5,204 nt of DNA from Acidobacteriaceae bacterium. Lineage in GTDB: Bacteria; Acidobacteriota; Terriglobia; Terriglobales; Acidobacteriaceae. Below are positions 1-5,204 of this stretch, piece after piece. Numbering within the stretch: position 1 is the first letter of the stretch; the number at the start of each line of letters is the position of its first letter. Location of the stretch: positions 226 to 5,429 of the forward strand of contig PMHC01000110.1 in the NCBI GenBank assembly GCA_003156495.1, written 5' to 3'. A model generated the notes under the pieces. It did no database searches, was not told the DNA's origin, and was given only the letters and a program-made list of their open reading frames with translations. A program made the translations under genes and the position numbers.

Positions 1-911
1 AAGGTGTCGGTGTGCGAGGGGAAGATGAAGAGATCCATGTTGGCGTAGGCGCGGGCCAACGGTTCGCCGCGCAGCACGCCGGTAAACTCGGCCCGCTGCA
101 ATCGCTCGCGCAACCAGGCTTCGTCGCCGCCGTGGCCGACGATCATGAAGCGGAAATTTTCAACGCCGCGCCGTTCGAGCTCGCGCTCGATTTTAATTAG
201 CAGGCCGATGTTTTTTTCCACCGAGAGCCGGCCGACGAAGCCGAGAATGCGCGTACGATCGTCAGGCGCACGATCGCGGCGCACGGGCGAAAAGAGCTGA
301 GCGTCGACGCCGCGCGGCATTAAATAACAGGCGCGGCCGGTGAGCTGCTTGAGCTGCGCGCAAAGTTCTGGATTAGGCGCGTAGAGCACGCGGGCGATGG
401 CGTAAAAGCGCGCGGCGGCGGCCATGGCCAGCTCTTCTATTTTGCGAGCGGCGGCGGCCGATTGCCGCGCGGGCAGCGGACGCAGCAGCCAGCCGGCGCG
501 GCGCGCGGCGTACTCGTGCACATTGGTGTGCCAACTGGCGGCCAGCGGCAGATGAAGCTGGTGGGCCAGCAGCGCGCCCAGAAGACCCACGTCGCTGGGG
601 CCTGTAATGTGGATCAGGTCGGGATGAAATTGCTTGAGCGCCGCGCGTGCCGACCCCAGGTGTCGCATGAAGAGGGGATCGAAGCGCAGATCTTTTTCCA
701 GAGCAAAGGAGCAGAATCCACGCGGAAGATCGAGCGTCGAGACCGGGCCTTCTTCGGCAAAGGTCCGCGCACCCGAGCTGGCGTGGACGCAGAAGAAGGG
801 GAGCTCGCGCCGCCGGGCAAAGGCTTCAAAGTGGCGGCTGGTGTGGGCGACCCCGTTTACCTCGTGAAAAGAGTCGGGAAAGTAGGCGACGCGCGGAGCG
901 GAAAGTTTCAT
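1..911 (-). CDS. GT4-family (GT-B fold) glycosyltransferase, C-terminus cut off by the window edge
   Basis: This frame is open from an ATG at 911 to the left edge and gives 303 residues. It resembles GT4 retaining glycosyltransferases, which move a sugar from a nucleotide-sugar to a lipid or glycan acceptor at the cytoplasmic membrane. The N-terminal Rossmann half begins with RVAYFPDSFHEVNGVAHTSR (residues 7-26), the glycine-containing loop of GT-B enzymes. ITGPSDVG (102-109) and SWHTN (126-130) follow. The C-terminal donor half starts near residue 222 with GFVGRLSVEKN (224-234), where Arg228 and Lys233 are the expected nucleotide-diphosphate contacts. FMIVGHGGDE (255-264) and FIFPSHTDT (295-303) come next. 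The EX7E acidic motif should follow just outside the window, so about 70-100 residues are missing (inferred from family length). The pattern recalls MgtA/SqdX-like mannosyl- or sulfoquinovosyl-type transferases, but the substrate cannot be assigned. An in-frame ATG at 953 would add 14 residues. I prefer 911 because AGGGTGG lies 5 bases upstream and the conserved region begins immediately after it. Confidence 0.9.
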   Translation of the reverse strand, partial: MKLSAPRVAYFPDSFHEVNGVAHTSRHFEAFARRRELPFFCVHASSGARTFAEEGPVSTLDLPRGFCSFALEKDLRFDPLFMRHLGSARAALKQFHPDLIHITGPSDVGLLGALLAHQLHLPLAASWHTNVHEYAARRAGWLLRPLPARQSAAAARKIEELAMAAAARFYAIARVLYAPNPELCAQLKQLTGRACYLMPRGVDAQLFSPVRRDRAPDDRTRILGFVGRLSVEKNIGLLIKIERELERRGVENFRFMIVGHGGDEAWLRERLQRAEFTGVLRGEPLARAYANMDLFIFPSHTDT

Positions 912-1184
912 TGCGGCCACCCTGCCGGTCTGGTCGTTTGCAGCTTCACCCATGCTCTCCAGGGGCCCGTGGCCCGTACATCGCGCCGGTTATGGCTTGG
1001 CGTTGCCACTATTGTTGCGCGAAGAGAAGAATTTTCTGTTAACGGGCGGCGGCGAAGATAAGATTTTTCCAATTCTCAATTGCATTCGCCGGCCGCGCCG
1101 CGCCGAAAGAGCCGCGCGAAGATCCGTCAATTGAGCATCTATCAATCTTGCGTGCAGGATGAGGGAGGGGCTATTGCAAGGTTC
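912..1184. promoter_or_regulatory. Divergent intergenic region between the GT4 and GT41 genes
   Basis: This 273-base stretch separates two divergently transcribed genes, so it must contain the promoters for both unless upstream starts are used. The core at about 1021-1080 is AT-richer than the flanks. Two copies of TCAATTG occur, at 1076-1082 (within CAATT-CTC-AATTG, 1070-1082) and at 1127-1133 (within the perfect palindrome TCAATTGA, 1127-1134). Their starts are 51 bases apart, close to five helical turns. I could not find a convincing -35/-10 pair on either strand. The plus-strand reading frame of the GT41 gene stays open through this region back to a TTG at 1080, but the residues it encodes look unlike any domain. 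Confidence 0.5.
917..923 (-). promoter_or_regulatory. Candidate ribosome binding site deciding the GT4 start
   Basis: On the minus strand AGGGTGG lies 5 bases upstream of the ATG at 911. The competing in-frame ATG at 953 has only GGAG with a 3-base spacer, which is tight. The site favours 911 but does not prove it. Confidence 0.4.
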
Positions 1185-3011
1185 ATGAATCGTAGGCTGA
1201 ATTCGTCGAAGATGAATCATGCGCAAAATACATTGGCGGCCGCGACGCCGCAACCATTGCTGGAGGAGGCATTGGCCTGCCACCGGCGAGGCGAGTTGCG
1301 CCACGCCGAGGCGCTCTACCAGGCGATTTTGCGCGATGCGCCGGAGAATACCGACGCCTTGCATCTGCTGGGCGTGATGGCTTGCCAGATCGGCAAGCAC
1401 GAGGCCGCGCTCGGATTCTTCGAGCGGGCGATCAAGACTGCGCCGGGCTGGGCGATTCTTTATTGCAGCCGGGGTGTGGCGCTGAAGGCTCTGCGCCAGT
1501 ACGCGCGGGCCATTGAGAGCTTTGACCGCGCCGTCGCGCTCGACGCCCGCTACGCCGACGCCTATTACAACCGCGCCAATCTCTACATGCAGATCAAGCG
1601 CTTTGACTGCGCGCTGGCGGATTACGAGCGCGTGGAGCAGTTGCAGGGCGGCCACGATTATCTGGAGGGCCAGCGGCTCTTCGCGCAGGCGAGCATTTTT
1701 GACTGGAGCGATTTTGCTGCGCGCCGACGCCGGCTCGAAGAGCAGATTGCGCAAGGGCGCAAGGCGATCGGTCCATTTTTTTTGCTGGCGCTGAGCGGTG
1801 AGGCCGCGATGCAAAAACGCGCGGCCGAAATTTACGTTGAAAACGAGTGCCCCGCGCCGGAAGAGCGAATGCGATTTGCCCAGCACGCGCCGCGCGAAAA
1901 AATCCGCATCGGCTATTTTTCGCCGGACTTTCGCGCGCACGCCATCGGCTATCTTACGGCGGAAATCTTCGAGCGGCACGACCGCGACCGCTTTGAGATC
2001 TACGGATTTTCCTACGGTCCGCAAACCGGCGACGCGGTCGAGCGACGGATTGCCGCGGCGATGGATCAGTTTCTGGAAGTGGGTTCCCGCTCCGACGAAC
2101 AGATCGCCAGCCTCGGCCGCGAGTTCGAAATCGATGTGGCCATCGATCTGGCCGGGCACACCTTCGGCGGCCGGCCGAAGATCTTCGCCTACGGGGCCGC
2201 GCCCGTGCAGGTCAGCTATCTGGGGCATCCGGGCACGAGCGGCGCGCCATATATCGATTATTTGCTCGCCGACGAGAGACTGATTCCTGCCGCGCAGCGA
2301 GAGTTTTATACGGAAAAAATCGCTTACCTGCCGGATTGTTTTCAGCCTACCGACACGCGGCAACTGGTTGCGGCGACGGAAACGACGCGCGCCGACGAGG
2401 GACTGCCCGAGTCGGGCTTTGTCTACTGCTGCTTCAACAACGGTTGCAAAATTCAGCCGGAGGTCTTCGACCTGTGGATGGAGATTTTGCTCGGCGTCGA
2501 AGGCAGCGTGCTCTGGCTGGCCGAGGAGAACGAGCGGGCGCGAAACAATCTGCGCCGCGAGGCTGTTGCGCGCGGCCTCAGCGCGGAGCGGCTCGTCTTT
2601 TGCCGGCGCGTGTCGGCGGCAGAACACTTGTCGCGGCAGCGGCTCGCCGATCTGTTTCTCGACACCTATCCTTTTAATGCCGGAGCGACGGCGAACTCTG
2701 CGTTGTGGGCCGGGCTGCCGGTGCTGACGCGCGGCGGCGAGGTTTTTGCCAGCCGCATGGGCATGAGCCTGCTGCATGCGCTCAAGATACCGGAGCTGAT
2801 CGCAGGTTCCGCCGAGCAGTATGTGGAGCGGGCCGTCGCGCTCGGACATGCGCCCCAGCGCATCGCGGAGCTGAAAGCGCGGCTGCGGCAGAGCAGGAGC
2901 GCATCGCCGCTTTACGAGATGCGGCGTTTTACGCGGAATCTGGAATCGCTTTATAGCGCAATGCACGCGCGCGCGCAGGCCGGGTTGCCGGCCGAGCATC
3001 TGTTTGTCTAA
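1185..3011 (+). CDS. TPR-domain protein with SPINDLY/O-GlcNAc transferase-like (GT41) catalytic region
   Basis: This encodes 608 residues. Residues 24-159 are four consecutive 34-residue tetratricopeptide repeats (24-57, 58-91, 92-125, 126-159), usually the acceptor-protein docking surface. A linker with FDWSD (172-176) and PFFLLALSGE (197-206), typical of bacterial SPINDLY-type proteins, leads to the GT41 region. There, RIGYFSPDFRAHAIGYL (241-257) holds His252, the equivalent of the catalytic-region histidine 498 of human OGT. IDLAGHTFGGRP (320-331), YLGHPGTSGAPYIDYL (345-360) and CCFNNGCKI (415-423) follow, with Lys422 matching OGT Lys842 of the UDP site. DTYPFNAGATANSALWAGLP is at 493-512. 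Family members transfer GlcNAc or another sugar to Ser/Thr of cytoplasmic proteins such as flagellin; the donor and target here are unknown. The usual NAHTTASD donor-site segment is NAGATANS, losing His, Thr and Asp. The start at 1185 has AAGG three bases upstream and is uncertain; an ATG at 1212 or the TTG at 1080 are alternatives. No signal peptide or membrane segment is visible. Confidence 0.9.
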   Translation: MNRRLNSSKMNHAQNTLAAATPQPLLEEALACHRRGELRHAEALYQAILRDAPENTDALHLLGVMACQIGKHEAALGFFERAIKTAPGWAILYCSRGVALKALRQYARAIESFDRAVALDARYADAYYNRANLYMQIKRFDCALADYERVEQLQGGHDYLEGQRLFAQASIFDWSDFAARRRRLEEQIAQGRKAIGPFFLLALSGEAAMQKRAAEIYVENECPAPEERMRFAQHAPREKIRIGYFSPDFRAHAIGYLTAEIFERHDRDRFEIYGFSYGPQTGDAVERRIAAAMDQFLEVGSRSDEQIASLGREFEIDVAIDLAGHTFGGRPKIFAYGAAPVQVSYLGHPGTSGAPYIDYLLADERLIPAAQREFYTEKIAYLPDCFQPTDTRQLVAATETTRADEGLPESGFVYCCFNNGCKIQPEVFDLWMEILLGVEGSVLWLAEENERARNNLRREAVARGLSAERLVFCRRVSAAEHLSRQRLADLFLDTYPFNAGATANSALWAGLPVLTRGGEVFASRMGMSLLHALKIPELIAGSAEQYVERAVALGHAPQRIAELKARLRQSRSASPLYEMRRFTRNLESLYSAMHARAQAGLPAEHLFV

Positions 3012-3035
3012 GGGAAGGAGGGAAGGAGGGAAGGG
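3012..3035 (+). repeat. G-rich 8-base tandem repeat, potential G-quadruplex, directly after the GT41 stop
   Basis: The unit GGGAAGGA is repeated twice and followed by GGGAAGGG, beginning on the base after the TAA stop. Four GGG tracts (3012-3014, 3020-3022, 3028-3030, 3033-3035) are separated by loops of 5, 5 and 2 bases, which meets the usual G3N1-7 quadruplex pattern. If transcribed with the gene, the tract lies at the 3' end of the mRNA. No function is shown; it could equally be slippage-generated low-complexity DNA. Confidence 0.6.
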
Positions 3036-3129
3036 AAGCGGCGTCGGTCTTTGAGCCTTTTCACAGTCGCTGTAAAGTGCGAAGTCTTTTCCAACTCACC
3101 TTAGAGCAAATCGCCTGACGGTATAGAGG

Positions 3130-3275
3130 GGGAAATCATCCCTCAGGGGCTAAACAGGCTGCGGAAAAACTCTGGATTTTGGGCCCGGGGAAGAAAAACG
3201 TCCCTCGGGGCCTAAAGGCCACGTTGATTTGATTTGGTTTACGGCACGGCTGAAGCCGTGCCCTGACACTTCTTG
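3130..3275. repeat. Composite interspersed palindromic repeat, acidobacterial type
   Basis: Two related blocks lie 62 bases apart: TCCCTCAGGGGCTAAA (3139-3154) and TCCCTCGGGGCCTAAA (3201-3216). They differ by a shifted A and C. Between them is a GCGGAAAAACTCTGGATTTT segment (3161-3180). The second block forms GGCC-TAAA-GGCC (3209-3220) and is followed after 22 bases by a strong hairpin at 3243-3262. The first block appears to be a truncated copy abutting a fuller one. From memory, this arrangement recurs between genes in Terriglobia genomes. There is no transposase in the window, so if it is mobilised at all, that must happen in trans. Confidence 0.6.
3243..3262. repeat. Perfect 9-bp inverted repeat (hairpin) within the intergenic repeat
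   Basis: GGCACGGCT (3243-3251) and AGCCGTGCC (3254-3262) are exact reverse complements around a GA dinucleotide. The transcript of either strand could fold. Its position between convergent genes would suit a bidirectional transcription stop or RNA-end protection. Neither side carries a T-run, so I do not call it a rho-independent terminator. It is best regarded as the conserved palindrome of the surrounding repeat. Confidence 0.75.
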
Positions 3276-3359
3276 CTGCTCCGGCGGCGTCTTTCCGCTT
3301 GCCGCAGTCTGTAAAGCTGGACTCTTTCAAAGCCGCTCTACATCAACAGTGAAAATACG

Positions 3360-4517
3360 CTAGCTGTCGTGCTCGCCCAGGGCGAGGTGCAACTGGTGCG
3401 AGTCGCTCCAGGCCAGGCGCAGACCGCCTGAAACCAAACCGCGGCCGAGAAGCTGCACAAAGGCGATGGCGACGGTTAGAGCGCGCGGCGCCGAGCCGCT
3501 AGGCCATAGCTCGCGCAAGGGGCGATTGATGCCATTCGCGTCGGGATGGTAGACGCGCTCGTCCCAAACGCGCGAGCCCTGCGGAAATTCCGGATAGGTG
3601 CGGACGGCGTCGATGGCCGATTGCAAGATGCGATGCTTCCAGGGTTCGGCATACTGCGGCATGAAGAGCACCTGGCTGCGCTTTTCGCGGCGAATCTCGT
3701 GCACGAATTCGGTAAAGCTGGTCGCGTTGGTGAGGTTGATGTTGGCGTTGGCCTCGACGCCGTGACGATCGCCGCCCGAGACCAGCGGCATATTCCACTT
3801 TTCGGCCAGTTGGCGAACCTCGCGATTCTCGCTCCAGTGGCGCAGACCGTTCAGCTCCAGCGCGTGGATAAAAGCGCCGTTTTTCTGCAGAAACTCGTTG
3901 ACCAAAAAGCCGTGCTTCTCTTTGCCGATCAGGTAGAGATCCCACATTGGATGGTTGAAGACCACCAGCACGTTGGGCTCATGGTGCAGCGCGGCCAGAA
4001 GCTCGGTGAGGCGGGCGTCGTTGGGATGGGTGGTCAGATCGTCGAGGGCGGCCATCCATTCGGTGGCGCGGGCGCTGGGCAGGTTGTGTATGCCCAGGTG
4101 GAAGGACTGGAAGTTGGCGTAGGGGGCGCTCCACTCGACCGAGACGGGGATGCGGCGGGCGCTGGGCACGGTGCGCAGCAGCATCGGCGCCTTGATGGTG
4201 TCGTGATCGGTGAGTGAAACCATCGCAGCCAAATTGAGCGATTCAATCTGGCGGGATTCAAGGTCGAAGGCCAGCTTGGGCGTCATCGGGGGAACCCAGT
4301 AGCTTTCGGCGTAGTTGATGCGGATGCCGTGATTTTCCGCGCCACGCTCCAGCCGCGAGAGCAGGGGGCGCATAAATGGGTACTGATTGCCGAAGTTGGC
4401 CAGAAAGTCCAGCGTTTCGCGGGACTGGCTGGTGTGGCTGTGCAGGGATACGCCAGTACGAAAGCCGCGCGGGGCAAGTGCGTCGCGCCAGAGGTACGAA
4501 ATCGAGGAGATGGGCAT
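3360..4517 (-). CDS. PHP-superfamily metal-dependent hydrolase-like protein
   Basis: This encodes 385 residues. The metal-binding pattern of the PHP (polymerase and histidinol phosphatase) superfamily is visible in order: SLHSHT (24-29; His26, His28), SLTDHDT (101-107; Asp104, His105, Asp106), VEWS (127-130; Glu128), HLGIH (140-144), FNHP (187-190; His189) and SGGDRHG (247-253; Asp250, His252). PHP enzymes hydrolyse phosphoesters with a two- or three-metal centre, so phosphodiesterase or phosphatase activity is expected, but no substrate is evident. The spacing between the HxH and TDHD motifs is about 75 residues, much longer than in small PHP proteins. A C-terminal extension of roughly 120 residues past the last motif contains a moderately hydrophobic stretch (346-370) interrupted by Arg and Gln, which I do not call a membrane helix. 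I chose the ATG at 4517 because AAGGAG sits five bases upstream. A GTG at 4547 would add ten residues and has no good binding site. No signal peptide is seen. The gene converges on the GT41 gene. Confidence 0.8.
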   Translation of the reverse strand: MPISSISYLWRDALAPRGFRTGVSLHSHTSQSRETLDFLANFGNQYPFMRPLLSRLERGAENHGIRINYAESYWVPPMTPKLAFDLESRQIESLNLAAMVSLTDHDTIKAPMLLRTVPSARRIPVSVEWSAPYANFQSFHLGIHNLPSARATEWMAALDDLTTHPNDARLTELLAALHHEPNVLVVFNHPMWDLYLIGKEKHGFLVNEFLQKNGAFIHALELNGLRHWSENREVRQLAEKWNMPLVSGGDRHGVEANANINLTNATSFTEFVHEIRREKRSQVLFMPQYAEPWKHRILQSAIDAVRTYPEFPQGSRVWDERVYHPDANGINRPLRELWPSGSAPRALTVAIAFVQLLGRGLVSGGLRLAWSDSHQLHLALGEHDS

Positions 4518-4522
4518 CACCG

Positions 4523-4528
4523 CTCCTT
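4523..4528 (-). promoter_or_regulatory. Strong ribosome binding site of the PHP gene
   Basis: AAGGAG lies five bases upstream of the ATG at 4517 on the minus strand and settles the start over the upstream GTG at 4547. It lies inside a perfect 12-base palindrome, GCTCCAAGGAGC (4522-4533), so a short hairpin could partly hide it. Confidence 0.75.
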
Positions 4529-4560
4529 GGAGCTTCCGGATTTCCACCTTTAGTATTCGG

Positions 4561-4627
4561 TCCGGGGCGTAAATATCCGGTTAAGGTCGTGCTAAATACA
4601 CTTCAATTACGCCCGTATATCCCCGGA
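4561..4627. repeat. Interrupted inverted repeat in the PHP upstream region
   Basis: TCCGGGGCGTAA (4561-4572) is matched on the opposite strand by TTACGCC (4607-4613) and CCCCGGA (4621-4627), the two halves being split by seven bases in the right arm. It starts 43 bases upstream of the PHP start codon. It may be an operator or an mRNA leader stem; no regulator is encoded in the window. Confidence 0.5.
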
Positions 4628-4712
4628 ACGGAACCAGGAAAGTCACCGGAAAAACCAGGATCAGCACCAGAATAGCAGGAATCGAGCCGCAATTTTACAG
4701 GGAACCGGAGAG

Positions 4713-4752
4713 CCATCCCGGCAAAGCGCGCAGAGATTCGCCGCCCGGATGG
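4713..4752 (-). terminator. Weak candidate stem-loop terminator after the LOG gene
   Basis: CCATCCCGGC (4713-4722) and GCCCGGATGG (4743-4752) pair as a 10-bp stem with one mismatch around a 20-base loop, 17 bases beyond the LOG stop codon. There is no T-run after the stem on the minus strand, so termination would have to be factor-dependent or the structure only protects the RNA end. Confidence 0.3.
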
Positions 4753-4769
4753 AATCGATCGCCGCCGTT

Positions 4770-5204
4770 CTACGGCTTGTACCCCTGGTTGAACTCGGGA
4801 GCCATGAAATCGTCCAGGCTCCAGCCAGCCATCAGGTCTTCGGCCTGGATGGTTTTGGAGGGAGGCGCGTTTTTCGAGAGCTTGGCCGAGGCGGCCTCGG
4901 CGGCTAAGTAGTTCTCGGTCAACCCCTTGCGCAGCAAATCGAAGGCCTGCTCGGGCGTGTCGGCAAACTGAAAGAGTTCGATGTCTTTGGGCGAGATGGC
5001 TCCGGTATCGACCAGGGTCTCCAGGTTGAAGACCTTCTTCCAGTAATCGGAGCCGTAGATGATGACGGTGATTTTTTTGCCGAGCTTGCGGGTTTGCGCC
5101 AGGGTAAGGATCTCGAACATCTCGTCGAGGGTGCCGAAGCCTCCGGGAAAAACCACCAGAGCCTTGGCCAGATAGGCAAACCAGAGCTTGCGCATGAAAA
5201 AGTA
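4770..5204 (-). CDS. LOG-family protein (lysine decarboxylase-like Rossmann fold), N-terminus cut off
   Basis: The frame is open from the right edge to a TAG at 4770-4772 and gives 144 residues. It begins with YFFMRK (1-6) and continues to VVFPGGFGTLDEMFE (17-31), which contains the PGGxGTxxE nucleotide-binding and catalytic signature of the LOG family (Arg5, Lys6, Glu28). VIIYGSDYW (47-55) and the helix of the fold, FADTPEQAFDLLRKGL (80-95), follow. LOG proteins are cytoplasmic phosphoribohydrolases that cleave nucleoside 5'-monophosphates, releasing cytokinin-type bases in plants and some bacteria. Many bacterial members were misannotated as lysine decarboxylases, and the true substrate here is unknown. 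The missing start implies more than 100 further N-terminal residues in the longer bacterial subtype (inferred). The last 45 or so residues form a polar tail with AlaSerLys-rich and acidic parts that I cannot assign. An internal ATG at 5195 falls within the conserved YFFMRK segment and is not the start. Confidence 0.88.
   Translation of the reverse strand, partial: YFFMRKLWFAYLAKALVVFPGGFGTLDEMFEILTLAQTRKLGKKITVIIYGSDYWKKVFNLETLVDTGAISPKDIELFQFADTPEQAFDLLRKGLTENYLAAEAASAKLSKNAPPSKTIQAEDLMAGWSLDDFMAPEFNQGYKP

Larger units (their letters stand above)
3012..3359. other. Gene-free convergent intergenic region
   Basis: This 348-base stretch lies between the 3' ends of the plus-strand GT41 gene and the minus-strand PHP gene. 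It holds the G-rich tandem repeat, a composite palindromic repeat at about 3130-3275, and an imperfect direct repeat, CAGTC(GC)TGTAAAG at 3065-3078 and CAGTCTGTAAAG at 3305-3316. I see no supported coding sequence: the 64-codon minus-strand frame at 3136-3330 is built from the repeat itself. No hairpin followed by a T-run serves as an obvious intrinsic terminator for either gene. Confidence 0.7.
4518..4769. other. Intergenic region upstream of the PHP gene and downstream of the LOG gene
   Basis: This 252-base gap between two minus-strand genes has no supported reading frame. Moving away from the PHP start it holds the ribosome binding site, an interrupted inverted repeat at 4561-4627, a run of CCAGGA/CCGGA-like motifs at 4621-4680, and a stem-loop at 4713-4752 just past the LOG stop codon. 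Its length suggests that the PHP gene has its own promoter here, but I found no convincing -35/-10 pair. Confidence 0.55.

Noticed and set aside
462..1061. A 199-codon plus-strand frame opposite the GT4 gene and the divergent region
   Set aside because: No domain is visible, and the minus strand encodes a clear GT-B glycosyltransferase across most of it.
2964..2977. CACGCGCGCGCGC-type alternating tract as possible Z-DNA
   Set aside because: It lies inside the GT41 coding sequence and is explained by Ala/Arg codons (HARAQAG) in a high-GC genome.
990..2999. A 669-codon open frame antisense to the GT41 gene
   Set aside because: Its translation is Arg/Ala/Leu/Gln-rich without any domain, while the plus strand encodes an unmistakable TPR-GT41 protein. 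It is a high-GC codon-position shadow.
3243..3262. The strong hairpin as a rho-independent terminator
   Set aside because: No T-run follows it on either strand, and it is about 230 bases beyond the GT41 stop; it fits the repeat element better.
3130..3275. A minimal CRISPR array from the two related repeat blocks
   Set aside because: There are only two imperfect copies of about 16 bases, with a 46-base gap and no cas genes; the blocks belong to a palindromic intergenic repeat.
3136..3330. A 64-codon minus-strand frame in the convergent gap
   Set aside because: It is made almost entirely of the palindromic repeat and has no recognisable domain or convincing ribosome binding site.
3546..4217. 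A 223-codon plus-strand frame opposite the PHP gene
   Set aside because: Low-complexity Val/Gly/Ala-rich translation; the opposite strand carries the complete set of PHP motifs.

Overview
The window reads as a GC-rich bacterial chromosome, most likely an acidobacterium of the Terriglobia type. Two things point there. The intergenic stretch at about 3130-3275 has the form of the interspersed palindromic repeats I remember from that group (a CCCTC-GGGGC-TAAA block followed by GGCACGGCTgaAGCCGTGCC). The N-terminal VNGVAHTSR signature of the first glycosyltransferase is also one I associate with the group. Both are recollection and not a search result, so the placement is an inference.

Layout. 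Bases 1-911 (minus strand) carry a GT4-type glycosyltransferase whose C-terminus runs off the left edge. A 273-base divergent region (912-1184) separates it from a plus-strand gene (1185-3011) for a four-repeat TPR protein fused to a GT41 (SPINDLY / O-GlcNAc transferase-like) catalytic region. Bases 3012-3359 are a gene-free convergent region with a G-rich tandem repeat directly after the stop codon and a composite palindromic repeat. Bases 3360-4517 (minus) encode a PHP-superfamily metal-dependent hydrolase-like protein with a strong ribosome binding site. Bases 4518-4769 are non-coding, with inverted repeats and a roughly helically phased CCAGGA-like motif array. Bases 4770-5204 (minus) hold the C-terminal part of a LOG-family protein that runs off the right edge.

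How the genes fit together. The divergent GT4 and GT41 genes could act in one surface or protein glycosylation process, but only adjacency supports this. The PHP and LOG genes share a strand but are 252 bases apart and need not be an operon. I see no RNA gene, CRISPR array, transposase or phage gene, and no clear new defence or mobile system. The most interesting points are the altered donor-site residues in the GT41 protein, the intergenic repeat element, and the divergent PHP protein.
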